Source: Gammaproteobacteria bacterium (GTDB lineage: Bacteria > Pseudomonadota > Gammaproteobacteria > Natronospirales > REEB76). Taken from it: a DNA stretch of 64,000 nt. This document shows positions 34,790 through 42,726 of this stretch, one piece after another (position 1 is the first letter of the stretch; each line of letters opens with the position of its first letter). The notes under the pieces were generated by a model that saw nothing but the letters and a program-made list of their open reading frames with translations, did not search any database and was not told the DNA's origin. A program made the position numbers and the translations under genes. The stretch covers positions 1 through 64,000 of the forward strand of contig DAHUYB010000097.1 of the NCBI GenBank assembly GCA_027315405.1. Reading direction: 5' to 3'.

Positions 34790-35728
34790 TTATCTCTTTC
34801 CGTATTTTTGAACGAATGTGACAACGTCCATTAGCATTTCTTTATACGATTCCTTATCCGCTTTTTTTATTTTCTGCAAAGCGTTCCTCCAGTCTGATAA
34901 CAAGCCTATTTTAAGGCCATTTATTGCATCTAATCGCTCGAGCAGTATAATCCCGTGATGCTGTAGTTTTGATGGCGTCTTGAATAGACCATCACATGTA
35001 ATTGTCCCGTTGTCAAAGTCAGAGAAGCTAATGAGATATGTGTTGGGTAAAATATCTGCTGAGAATTCACACTTATCATATTTCTGCTGAACTTTTTTTT
35101 CTAATTTGTTATATTCCTTTTCGCCACTTTCAGAAAGTTCTTTCGTAAACACAATGACCATAATTCCCCGGTCCTTGACGCTTGAGTCCCCTTTGAGCGC
35201 GGCAGTGAATAAATCATTTGCGGTACTTTGCTTATTAGATATTGGCCTTGTCCTCCGCCGTTCATTCCATGTCTTTTTCGCTTTTTCAATGTCTTTCATT
35301 TTTACTGACTGATTTTCCTCCCACTGAGTTTCAAACCATGTCTTTGCATTTTTGATGGTTGCCCGATCATCAACAAGCAGAGAAAGCTCATCCCATTTGC
35401 TCTGTTCTGCGCCTTCAAGACCGAGACCATTGGCGGAAGCATTCGCACTGCCGAGCACCATTACACTTTTGCCAATATAGGCTTTAGCGTGGAGTCGACC
35501 ATTTTGTTTTATTGATTTTGGGTATTGTTTGAATAATTTTTCAATCTCGGATGGGTTCGTGCCGCCAGAATCGAGGTTTATTATGAATCGAACTTTGCGG
35601 CCCGGACAATCCAGACCAAAAGCTCTTATCGCGCCTTCTCCCCAGAAAGCTACCGCGATATCCAAATCACTTTCTGACTTGACCCACTCAGTAAGTTTCT
35701 TATGATCAGTGATCAATTTTATATTCAT
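34790..35728 (-). CDS. Phospholipase-D-fold (PLDc) putative nuclease, AT-rich
   Basis: 312 aa. The N-terminal half is a single PLD-like domain with RLHAKAYIGK (H80, K82) and VLGSANASANGLG (93-105). The usual Asp of the HKD motif is replaced by Lys87, as in some PLDc families. Such single-motif proteins dimerise and include restriction and defence nucleases. The C-terminal half (about 150-312) is Lys-rich and unrecognised. The gene and its flanks are clearly more AT-rich than anything around, a sign of recent transfer. It is convergent with the AAA+ operon and has a GAGG ribosome site. Confidence 0.75.
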   Translation of the reverse strand: MNIKLITDHKKLTEWVKSESDLDIAVAFWGEGAIRAFGLDCPGRKVRFIINLDSGGTNPSEIEKLFKQYPKSIKQNGRLHAKAYIGKSVMVLGSANASANGLGLEGAEQSKWDELSLLVDDRATIKNAKTWFETQWEENQSVKMKDIEKAKKTWNERRRTRPISNKQSTANDLFTAALKGDSSVKDRGIMVIVFTKELSESGEKEYNKLEKKVQQKYDKCEFSADILPNTYLISFSDFDNGTITCDGLFKTPSKLQHHGIILLERLDAINGLKIGLLSDWRNALQKIKKADKESYKEMLMDVVTFVQKYGKR

Positions 35729-35820
35729 AAAATTCTGCCTCTATGATCTCTCCAATAGATCTTAGTTCATCGGTAACCATCCGAACATGATTTCCCCCGT
35801 GTGATTTGAATCGTGGATAG

Positions 35821-35860
35821 AAAAACCCGCTGCTATTTTAACAGCAGCAGGGTTTGTTTG
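35821..35860 (-). terminator. Terminator of the thiolase gene
   Basis: On the minus strand AACCC-T-GCTGCT pairs with AGCAGC-GGGTT (one bulged T) and is followed by TTTTTC. It closely matches the hairpin at 30984-31024, in the same orientation. Confidence 0.85.
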
Positions 35861-35876
35861 TGACTCAATTAATAAA

Positions 35877-37169
35877 TCAGCGTTCCAAGATGGCGGTCAC
35901 GCCCATACCGCCGCCGGTGCAGATGGATATCAGCCCGCGGCCCTTGCCTTTCTGCGCCAGCAACTTGGCGAGTCCCGCGACAATGCGTCCGCCGGTGGCG
36001 CCGAACGGATGACCGAGCGCCACGCTGCCGCCTTTTACGTTCATTTTGCTGCGATCAATGGAGCCGAGCGCGGCTTTGCGACCGAGACGTGTGCGGCAGT
36101 AGTCTTCCGACTCCCAGGCCTTGAGCGTGCACAGCACCTGCGCGGCAAACGCTTCGTGGATCTCGTAGAAATCGAAATCCTGGAGTTTGAGTCCGGCGGT
36201 GTCCAGCATCTTCGGAACCGCATAGGTGGGCGCCATCAGCAGACCTTCGCGGTAAATGTTGCTGATGGAGGAGAAGTCCACCGCCGCTACCGCGAAATGG
36301 GTGAGATAGGCCTGCACCGGAATGCCGTGGGCCTTAGCCCAGTCGTCGCTTGCCAGCAGCACGGCGGAGGCGCCGTCGGTTAGCGGCGTGGAATTGCCGG
36401 CGGTGAGCGTACCGCCACCGGTCTTGTCAAAAGCGGGTTTGAGTTTCGCGAGTTTTTCGAGGCTGGTATCAGCGCGCACATTATTGTCATAGTTTGCGCC
36501 GTTGAACGGCACCACCAGATCCGCATAAAAGCCTTCTTTCCAGGCAGCCGCAGCTTTCATGTGGCTGGCGTAGGCAAGCTCGTCCTGCTCATGCTGGGTA
36601 AGCTTCCATTCCTTGGCCATGAGTTCACAGTGCTGGCCCATGGACAGACCCGTGCGTGATTCAGTAACCGCCGGGAAATGCGGTTTCAAATCACTCGGAC
36701 GCCAACGCGAAATCGCCTTGAGACGCTGGCCAAAGGTACGGGCGCGATTCAGGTCCAGCAGAATCTGCTGATAGTGACGGCCGAACACGATAGGCACGTC
36801 GCTGGCGGAATCCACGCCGGCGGCGATGGCCGATTCCAGCTCGCCCACGGCGATGCGCGTACCCAGTTCGATCGTGGTTGACAGCGAGGTGGCACAAGCG
36901 CGATCCAGATTGTGCGCGGGCGTGTGCGGATGCAGGCCGCTCGACAAGACCGCTTCGCGCGTCATGCTCCAGTCGCGGGAATGTTTCATCACCGCACCCG
37001 CCGCCACATCGCCGAGAATTTCGTTCTTCAGGTTGTAGCGGTCCACCAGCGCCTTGACGCTGGCACCCAACATCTCCAGATTACCGATGCGCATGTACTC
37101 GGTGTTCATGCGGCAGAAAGGAATACGCACGCCGCCGAGAACGGCGATGGGACGGGGCAATTTGATCAT
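35877..37169 (-). CDS. fadI: Acetyl-CoA acyltransferase (FadI-type thiolase)
   Basis: 430 aa with AGGAG before the start. Thiolase active-site residues are present: nucleophile Cys in LDRACATSLST, His in GGSVALGHPFGATGGR, and Cys in ICTGGGMG. Segments such as PAVTESRTGLSMGQHCELMAKEW and AGNSTPLTDGASAVLL match the FadI subtype rather than FadA. It cleaves 3-ketoacyl-CoA in beta-oxidation and complements the FadE at 11162. No FadJ-like partner is adjacent, which is unusual for fadI. The exact subtype is moderately sure. Confidence 0.88.
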   Translation of the reverse strand: MIKLPRPIAVLGGVRIPFCRMNTEYMRIGNLEMLGASVKALVDRYNLKNEILGDVAAGAVMKHSRDWSMTREAVLSSGLHPHTPAHNLDRACATSLSTTIELGTRIAVGELESAIAAGVDSASDVPIVFGRHYQQILLDLNRARTFGQRLKAISRWRPSDLKPHFPAVTESRTGLSMGQHCELMAKEWKLTQHEQDELAYASHMKAAAAWKEGFYADLVVPFNGANYDNNVRADTSLEKLAKLKPAFDKTGGGTLTAGNSTPLTDGASAVLLASDDWAKAHGIPVQAYLTHFAVAAVDFSSISNIYREGLLMAPTYAVPKMLDTAGLKLQDFDFYEIHEAFAAQVLCTLKAWESEDYCRTRLGRKAALGSIDRSKMNVKGGSVALGHPFGATGGRIVAGLAKLLAQKGKGRGLISICTGGGMGVTAILER

Positions 37170-37303
37170 GGAATTCTCCTGTTAAAGCGGCGCGGCGGAA
37201 CCTGGAGTGGAATTATGATGCCACAGCCCGCAATTACGACGCTCCTGATATTATCCACCCGCGGTCAAGCGCGTGCCTATGCGCCGCAGCGTTTCAATAA
37301 TCT

Positions 37304-38707
37304 ATGCAGCCACCCCTTCCCCAGCGCAGCGATCCGTCAATGGCCGGTGCCACAACCGTGCGCCGTTGGCCGCTGCTGCGCGCCGAGGCCGGCGCCACGT
37401 TGACGCTGGCCGCGCCGCTGATCGTTCACAACCTGGCGCTGGTGGGCATGGGGCTCACCGACACCATCATGGCGGGCCTCCTGGGCGCGAACACCCTGGC
37501 CGCGGTGGCGGTGGGCGCCAACATTTGGGCGCCGATATTCCTGTTCGCCCTGGGTGTGCTCATGGCGCAATCGCCCACCACCGCGCATCTGTACGGTGCA
37601 GGCAGGAGCGGTGAGATCGGTCACTACACGCGGCAAATGGCCTGGCTGTCGCAGGCATTCGGCTGGGGCGCGTTCTTCCTATTGCGTCACACCGCGCCTT
37701 TCATGCGCGCCATCCACATCGAGCCCGCCATCATTCCCAACGCCAGCGCCTATCTCGATGCCCTTGCCTGGGGCATGCCCGGTGTGTGTCTGTACCAGAC
37801 GCTGCGTTTCACCAGTGAAGGCATCGGCCACACACGGCCATTGCTGGCAATTGCTTTGGGCGCGCTGGCTGTCAACGGCGTACTCGATTACGTGCTGATG
37901 TACGGCAAACTGGGATTACCTGCGTTGGGTGCCACGGGTTGTGGTTATGCCACTGCCACCAGCCAGTGGCTGATGTTTCTGGCACTGTGGTTATATATGC
38001 GCCGCCGCACGCTGTTTCGGCCCTTAGAAATATTCAAGCGCTTTGAATGGCCACAATGGGCGCCGCAGCGGGAATTGATCTGGCTGGGCGTACCCATCGC
38101 CATCGGCATCTTCATGGAATCAAGCCTGTTCGCAGGCGTGGGTCTGATGATGGGCACGCTCGGCACCGACATCGTGGCCGCGCATCAGATCGCGCTCAAC
38201 TACGCGTCTTTTGTATTCATGGTGCCCATGAGCATCGCGCTCGCCATCTCGGTGCGCGTGGGCCATGCGCTGGGGCGCGGTGATCCGAAAGGCGCGCGTC
38301 TCGCGGGCTTCGCTGGCATCGGTTTGTGCCTGTGTTTTGAAATCGCCTCGGCGCTCAGCATGCTGCTGTTGCCACACTGGATCGTGGTGGTGTACACGCG
38401 CGATGCTTCGGTCGCGCGCATTGCGGTGAGCCTGTTGTACATCGGTGCGATCTTCCAGCTCTCCGACGGGTTGCAAACCAGCGCCGCCGGCGCGCTGCGC
38501 GGCTACAAGGACACGCGCGTACCGATGTTCATCACCATCATCGCTTATTGGCTGGTGGGTTTTCCGCTGGCCTGGCTGTTCGGCATTCCGCTGCATCTCG
38601 GTCCGCAGATGATCTGGGCGGGTTTCATCGCCGGATTGACGGTAGCGGCGGTACTGCTGCTGTGGCGCTTTATACTATTGAGCCGGCCTGCAGCGAGCAC
38701 GTTATAG
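37304..38707 (+). CDS. MATE family efflux transporter (NorM-like)
   Basis: 467 aa with twelve membrane helices. The family start is clear: RAEAGATLTLAAPLIVHNLAL, followed by MGLTDTIMAGLLGANTLAAVAVG, and the second half repeats the fold (GVPIAIGIFMESSLF ... DIVAAHQIALNYAS). These pumps exchange cationic drugs for sodium or protons across the inner membrane. Starts at 37304 or 37340 are both possible. It is divergent from the thiolase gene. Confidence 0.92.
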   Translation: MQPPLPQRSDPSMAGATTVRRWPLLRAEAGATLTLAAPLIVHNLALVGMGLTDTIMAGLLGANTLAAVAVGANIWAPIFLFALGVLMAQSPTTAHLYGAGRSGEIGHYTRQMAWLSQAFGWGAFFLLRHTAPFMRAIHIEPAIIPNASAYLDALAWGMPGVCLYQTLRFTSEGIGHTRPLLAIALGALAVNGVLDYVLMYGKLGLPALGATGCGYATATSQWLMFLALWLYMRRRTLFRPLEIFKRFEWPQWAPQRELIWLGVPIAIGIFMESSLFAGVGLMMGTLGTDIVAAHQIALNYASFVFMVPMSIALAISVRVGHALGRGDPKGARLAGFAGIGLCLCFEIASALSMLLLPHWIVVVYTRDASVARIAVSLLYIGAIFQLSDGLQTSAAGALRGYKDTRVPMFITIIAYWLVGFPLAWLFGIPLHLGPQMIWAGFIAGLTVAAVLLLWRFILLSRPAASTL

Positions 38708-38781
38708 TAGCGGTCGTTGATGGTTTGATTTCTAGCGGCACATCAACAAGCCGGACGCAATCACCCGCTTGAGGTAACCCC

Positions 38782-39831
38782 ATGCTCAAGACCCCCGCCT
38801 ACGCCGCGCTTACCGCCAAGGCGGCACTCGTGCCGTTTTCCGTCGAGCGGCGCGAACCCGGTCCCCATGACGTACTGATTGACATCCGCTACTGCGGCAT
38901 CTGTCATTCGGACGTTCACCAGGCACGCGACGAGTGGGGCCGCAGCATCTTTCCCATGGTGCCGGGACACGAGATCGTGGGTACGGTCGCGAGGCTCGGG
39001 GATAAAGTCACCCAATGGCAAGCAGGCGACACCGTCGGGGTCGGCTGCTTCGTGGATTCCTGCCGGATGTGCGAAGCCTGCCGCGATGGCGAGGAGCAGT
39101 TCTGCGAACAGGGCGCGACTTTTACCTACAACAGCTACGAACGGGATGGCAAACCCCCGACCTACGGCGGATATTCCACACGCATCGTGGTGGATGAGAA
39201 TTACGTGCTCCGCATCCCGGACGGCATGCCGCTGGAGCGGGTCGCGCCGCTGTTGTGTGCCGGCATCACCACCTATTCGCCGCTGCGGCATTTCGGCGTG
39301 CACGCCGGCAGCCGGGTAGCAGTCGTGGGGCTCGGGGGTCTGGGCCACATGGCGGTGAAGCTGGCCAAGGCCATGGGCGCGCATGTGACCGTGCTCAGTC
39401 ATTCGCCGGGCAAGCGCCAGGATGCCTTGCGGCTGGGGGCCGATGATTTCATTGCCACCCGGGATGCCGAAGTCTTCACCCAGCATGCCAAACGCTTCGA
39501 TTTCATCCTCGATACGGTCTCCGCCCGACATGACTACAACGCCTATCTGGGTCTGTTGCGCCGGGGTGGGACGCTGGTGCTGGTGGGGTTGCCGGAAGCC
39601 TCGCCGCTTTCGGCCGGCCCACTCATCATGGGCCGGCGGCAACTGGCCGGTTCGCTGATCGGCGGCATCCGCGAGACCCAGGAGATGCTGGAGTTCTGTG
39701 CCGCGCATGAAGTCGCCGCCGACGTGGAACTGATCCCGATCCAGCGGATCAACGAAGCCTACGATCGGCTGGTGCGCGGTGAGGTGCGCTATCGTTTCGT
39801 CATTGATATCGCCACCCTGAACCGTGGCTAA
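38782..39831 (+). CDS. Zinc-dependent NAD(P) alcohol dehydrogenase (CAD/YahK type)
   Basis: A 349-aa medium-chain dehydrogenase. The catalytic zinc set is in CGICHSDVHQ and GHEIVG; the structural zinc cysteines are in CRMCEACRDGEEQFC. The cofactor motif GLGGLGHMAVKLAKAMGA is in the middle. The segment TYNSYERDGKPPTYGGYS is typical of cinnamyl-alcohol-dehydrogenase-like aldehyde reductases. It reduces aldehydes with NADPH; the natural substrate is unknown. It stands alone. Confidence 0.93.
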   Translation: MLKTPAYAALTAKAALVPFSVERREPGPHDVLIDIRYCGICHSDVHQARDEWGRSIFPMVPGHEIVGTVARLGDKVTQWQAGDTVGVGCFVDSCRMCEACRDGEEQFCEQGATFTYNSYERDGKPPTYGGYSTRIVVDENYVLRIPDGMPLERVAPLLCAGITTYSPLRHFGVHAGSRVAVVGLGGLGHMAVKLAKAMGAHVTVLSHSPGKRQDALRLGADDFIATRDAEVFTQHAKRFDFILDTVSARHDYNAYLGLLRRGGTLVLVGLPEASPLSAGPLIMGRRQLAGSLIGGIRETQEMLEFCAAHEVAADVELIPIQRINEAYDRLVRGEVRYRFVIDIATLNRG

Positions 39832-39867
39832 GCGATAACCATCAACCCACTGACAATCCGAACGCCG

Positions 39868-40353
39868 TCAGTGCTGCGGCATCTGCTCAGTTTCCGGCAT
39901 GGCCGATGAATGTTGTTCCATGATGCACCACTTGCCATGCTGTTTCTGATAGACAAAGGTATACCGGGCATGGACATCCGCGGGCTTGCCATCCTTGACT
40001 ATGTGAAAAGTATACAAACCGGAATTGATAGCCGTATTGGCGCCGAGAACACGAATATAGGCTTTGTCGATCTGCCCCACCGGCTTAAGCTGCAGAAAGT
40101 GCTCGAAATAATCGGCGATCTCGCGGCGGTTGCTGCGGATGCTGTTGGATAGGGTTGGAATAAGCACGCCGCCGAATTTACAGTAGAGCGCAGCGACCTT
40201 CTCCGCGCTCCCGGTTTTGAGCGCGGCATTCCAGAGTTCAAACTGTTTGGCGATAAATGCCGGGCTCGGGTCGTGGTTGCTTTTGGCAAAGGACGTGACA
40301 GGCACGGCAACAGTGGTAATCATCAGGGCTATTAAAAGCATGGTGGGTTTCAT
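39868..40353 (-). CDS. Secreted SnoaL/NTF2-like (DUF4440 type) protein
   Basis: 161 aa with a signal peptide (cleavage near SFAKS), then an NTF2-like cone fold: FELWNAALKTGSAEKVAALY, a loop, IADYFEHFLQLKPVGQ, strands INSGLYTFHIV and ARYTFVYQKQHGKWCIMEQHSS. The pattern matches the SgcJ/EcaC and CaMKII-association-like group. There is no clear catalytic residue set. It is a single minus-strand gene. Confidence 0.78.
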   Translation of the reverse strand: MKPTMLLIALMITTVAVPVTSFAKSNHDPSPAFIAKQFELWNAALKTGSAEKVAALYCKFGGVLIPTLSNSIRSNRREIADYFEHFLQLKPVGQIDKAYIRVLGANTAINSGLYTFHIVKDGKPADVHARYTFVYQKQHGKWCIMEQHSSAMPETEQMPQH

Positions 40354-40455
40354 GTTTTCTCCTATTTGATTGTATCGTCATCACAAGGTGATATGAATCA
40401 TAGCCGCCGGCAATTGAACTGCGCATTCATTCATACATCTTCTCATGCCTATGCT

Positions 40456-41781
40456 TCAGTCGTCGCGTTGGCGGGTTTTGCAGAGTACGCTGGTGTCTTG
40501 CCCCCATATTCCATAACTCAGGAGTGATAGCAGTACAGCACCGCTCACATACAGAGCTGGCGCCATGGCGTTTCCCGTCACGCCGATGATCGCGGTGATG
40601 AAGAATGGCGCCAGGCCGCCGAATAGCATGACGCTGAAGTTGTAGATCAGCGCCACGCCGGTGGCGCGCACGCCCATCGGTACCGTTTCGGTCACGGCGC
40701 TTGGGAATGGTCCCCACACGAATGCCATGCACACGGTGGCTGTGAATTGCAGGATCAGGTATCCAGTGAAGCCGGGTAAGTGCAGCACCCAGGCCGTGAG
40801 CACCAGCACCGCAAGCGCGTACAGGATCATAGCCGTCACCAGCATGCGCTTGCGGCCCCAGCGGTCCGAGAGATGGCCGGCCAGCGGACACAGGGCGACC
40901 AACAGTACGCCGCACAGCATGGTGGGCAGGGTTGCCTGTGCCAGACCCAGGTGCAATTCCCGCACTGCGAAGATGGGCATGTAAATGAAGGTCACATAGA
41001 AGGCCACCGTGGCTGCCACCGTCAAACCGAAACCGCTCAACAGGCCGCGGCGCGCGTCAATGATCCCAGCTTTGAAATCGGCGGCCGTGGCCCGCGGATG
41101 TGAACGCACGTAGGCCGCGAATTGCGGTGACTCCTGCAAACGCCGGCGTATATAAAAACCCACGGGCCCCACCAGGATTCCGAACAGGAACGGGATGCGC
41201 CAGCCCCAGCTGTGGAGCGCCGTCGGCGACAGTTGGTCGCTCAGCACATACACCGCCAAACCCGCGAGGGTGACGGCCAGTGCCTGCGAACACATTTGGA
41301 AGCTGCCGTAGAATCCCCGCCGGCCGGCGGGTGCGTATTCCACCAGCAAGGCCGTGGCACTGGAAAATTCACCGCCGGCTGAAAATCCCTGCAGGATACG
41401 CGCGCCCACGACCAACAGGGGCGCCGCGAGCCCAATGCTGGCATAGCCCGGAATGAGCCCCAAACCGGCGGTTGCCAAGGCCATCAACAGCACCACCAGG
41501 GCGACGGCCCGTTTGCGCCCCACACGGTCGGCATACAGGCCAAAGACGATGCCGCCGACGGGCCGGAAGATGAACGCCACACCGAGCGTGGCGGTGCCGA
41601 GCAACAAAGCATTGGCGTGAGATGCGGCCGGAAAGAACTCGCGGGCAATCACCAGGATGAACAATCCAAAGATGGTGAAATCGAACCATTCGAACGCATT
41701 GCCGATGGTCGAAGCCACGACGACTCGGCGCAGCACAGCGTTGGACGCAGACTCGAGTGGAAGAGATCGGGTGACACTCAT
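40456..41781 (-). CDS. MFS transporter, metabolite:H+ symporter (MHS) family
   Basis: 441 aa with twelve helices. MHS landmarks are the start ASTIGNAFEWFDFTIFGLF, the loop DRVGRKRAVALVV, GGEFSSATALLVEYAPAGRRGFYGSF and the second-half loop DRWGRKRMLV. Members import dicarboxylates, citrate or osmolytes with protons. It is the gene after the methyltransferase on the same strand, 12 bases away, so the two probably share a transcript. The substrate cannot be assigned. Confidence 0.9.
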   Translation of the reverse strand: MSVTRSLPLESASNAVLRRVVVASTIGNAFEWFDFTIFGLFILVIAREFFPAASHANALLLGTATLGVAFIFRPVGGIVFGLYADRVGRKRAVALVVLLMALATAGLGLIPGYASIGLAAPLLVVGARILQGFSAGGEFSSATALLVEYAPAGRRGFYGSFQMCSQALAVTLAGLAVYVLSDQLSPTALHSWGWRIPFLFGILVGPVGFYIRRRLQESPQFAAYVRSHPRATAADFKAGIIDARRGLLSGFGLTVAATVAFYVTFIYMPIFAVRELHLGLAQATLPTMLCGVLLVALCPLAGHLSDRWGRKRMLVTAMILYALAVLVLTAWVLHLPGFTGYLILQFTATVCMAFVWGPFPSAVTETVPMGVRATGVALIYNFSVMLFGGLAPFFITAIIGVTGNAMAPALYVSGAVLLSLLSYGIWGQDTSVLCKTRQRDD

Positions 41782-41793
41782 GCCGGACGCCGT

Positions 41794-42612
41794 CTAGGGT
41801 TTCAACCCCGTAACAATCGGCACCTGCCAGACGGCATAGCCGTTGGGATCACGAATGCAGGAGGCAATATCGTCGAAACCCGCGCGGGCGTCGCCGGGTT
41901 TCATTCCCGCCAGTTCCGCCACCGTGGACGCATAACCGTCACGCCAGGATTCAAAGATCCTGGCCATGGTGTCGCGCGGCACCCGCAGTGTATCCACGGT
42001 TATATAGGTGACCGCAAGCTGACGGATACCGCGGGTATGCAACTCATTCCAGGTGCGCCGGCCGATGCGCGGGTCCACGTGCATGTGTTTGCTGAAGCCT
42101 GCCATGGCCTGTTGCCAGAATGCATCGAGATCGTGGCGCGTGGGGTAGGCATGAATCATGCCGTAGTCCTCCACCAGCAGATGCAGTCGCCCGCCAGGGC
42201 ACGTGACGCGGATGAGTTCCGCGATGACGCGCTCGGGTTCCGGCACCGATTGCAGCATGTGGCGACAGGCGACCAAACCAAAATGGTCATCAGCCAAGTC
42301 CAGTGCAAAAGCATCGCCTTCACGGAATTCCAGTCGGGGTGCGAGCTGGGGATAGCGTCGCCGCGCGTAAGCCACCTGCTCCGGCAGGATTTCAACGCCC
42401 AGTACTTGCGCCTTGGGCAGGTGTTCCGCCAGGCGTGAAGTGAATTCACCGCTGCCGCAACCCACATCCAGAATGTCCGCGTTCGCAGCCAAGCCATAGG
42501 TGGCGATCAACTCGCGTTCCTGCGGCCAGATGGCCTCGGTCTGGGCAGCCAGGGTGCGCAACATGGATTCGTCGGCCATGTGCTGTTTTTGGGGGTTCAG
42601 GTCGGTGCTCAT
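41794..42612 (-). CDS. Class I SAM-dependent methyltransferase
   Basis: About 272 aa, taking MSTDLNPQ at 42612 as start. The SAM-binding motif I ADILDVGCGSGEFTSRLAEH, motif II LGVEILPEQVAYARRR, then GDAFALDLADDHFGLVACRHMLQSVPEPERVI and PGGRLHLLVEDYGMIHAYP are plain. The substrate is not predictable. It lies upstream of the MFS gene in the same direction and divergent from the permease at 42727. Confidence 0.9.
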   Translation of the reverse strand: MSTDLNPQKQHMADESMLRTLAAQTEAIWPQERELIATYGLAANADILDVGCGSGEFTSRLAEHLPKAQVLGVEILPEQVAYARRRYPQLAPRLEFREGDAFALDLADDHFGLVACRHMLQSVPEPERVIAELIRVTCPGGRLHLLVEDYGMIHAYPTRHDLDAFWQQAMAGFSKHMHVDPRIGRRTWNELHTRGIRQLAVTYITVDTLRVPRDTMARIFESWRDGYASTVAELAGMKPGDARAGFDDIASCIRDPNGYAVWQVPIVTGLKP

Positions 42613-42726
42613 GTGAATCAACCGGCGGGGAAAGCCGCGGGATTATAAGGAATTTGTGCTTGCGCCGCCGCACGCGGTTCGCTAGCCTCTGCCATCCCTC
42701 CATCTCCATTCCAGAAGGAGCACCCC

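Noticed and set aside
34646-34834. 62-codon frame between the AAA+ operon and the nuclease
   Set aside because: Crosses two hairpins, has no ribosome site and overlaps the nuclease 3' end.
31032-35728. Prophage or integrative element
   Set aside because: No integrase, recombinase, structural phage gene or tRNA attachment site is present; only composition and repeats suggest transfer.
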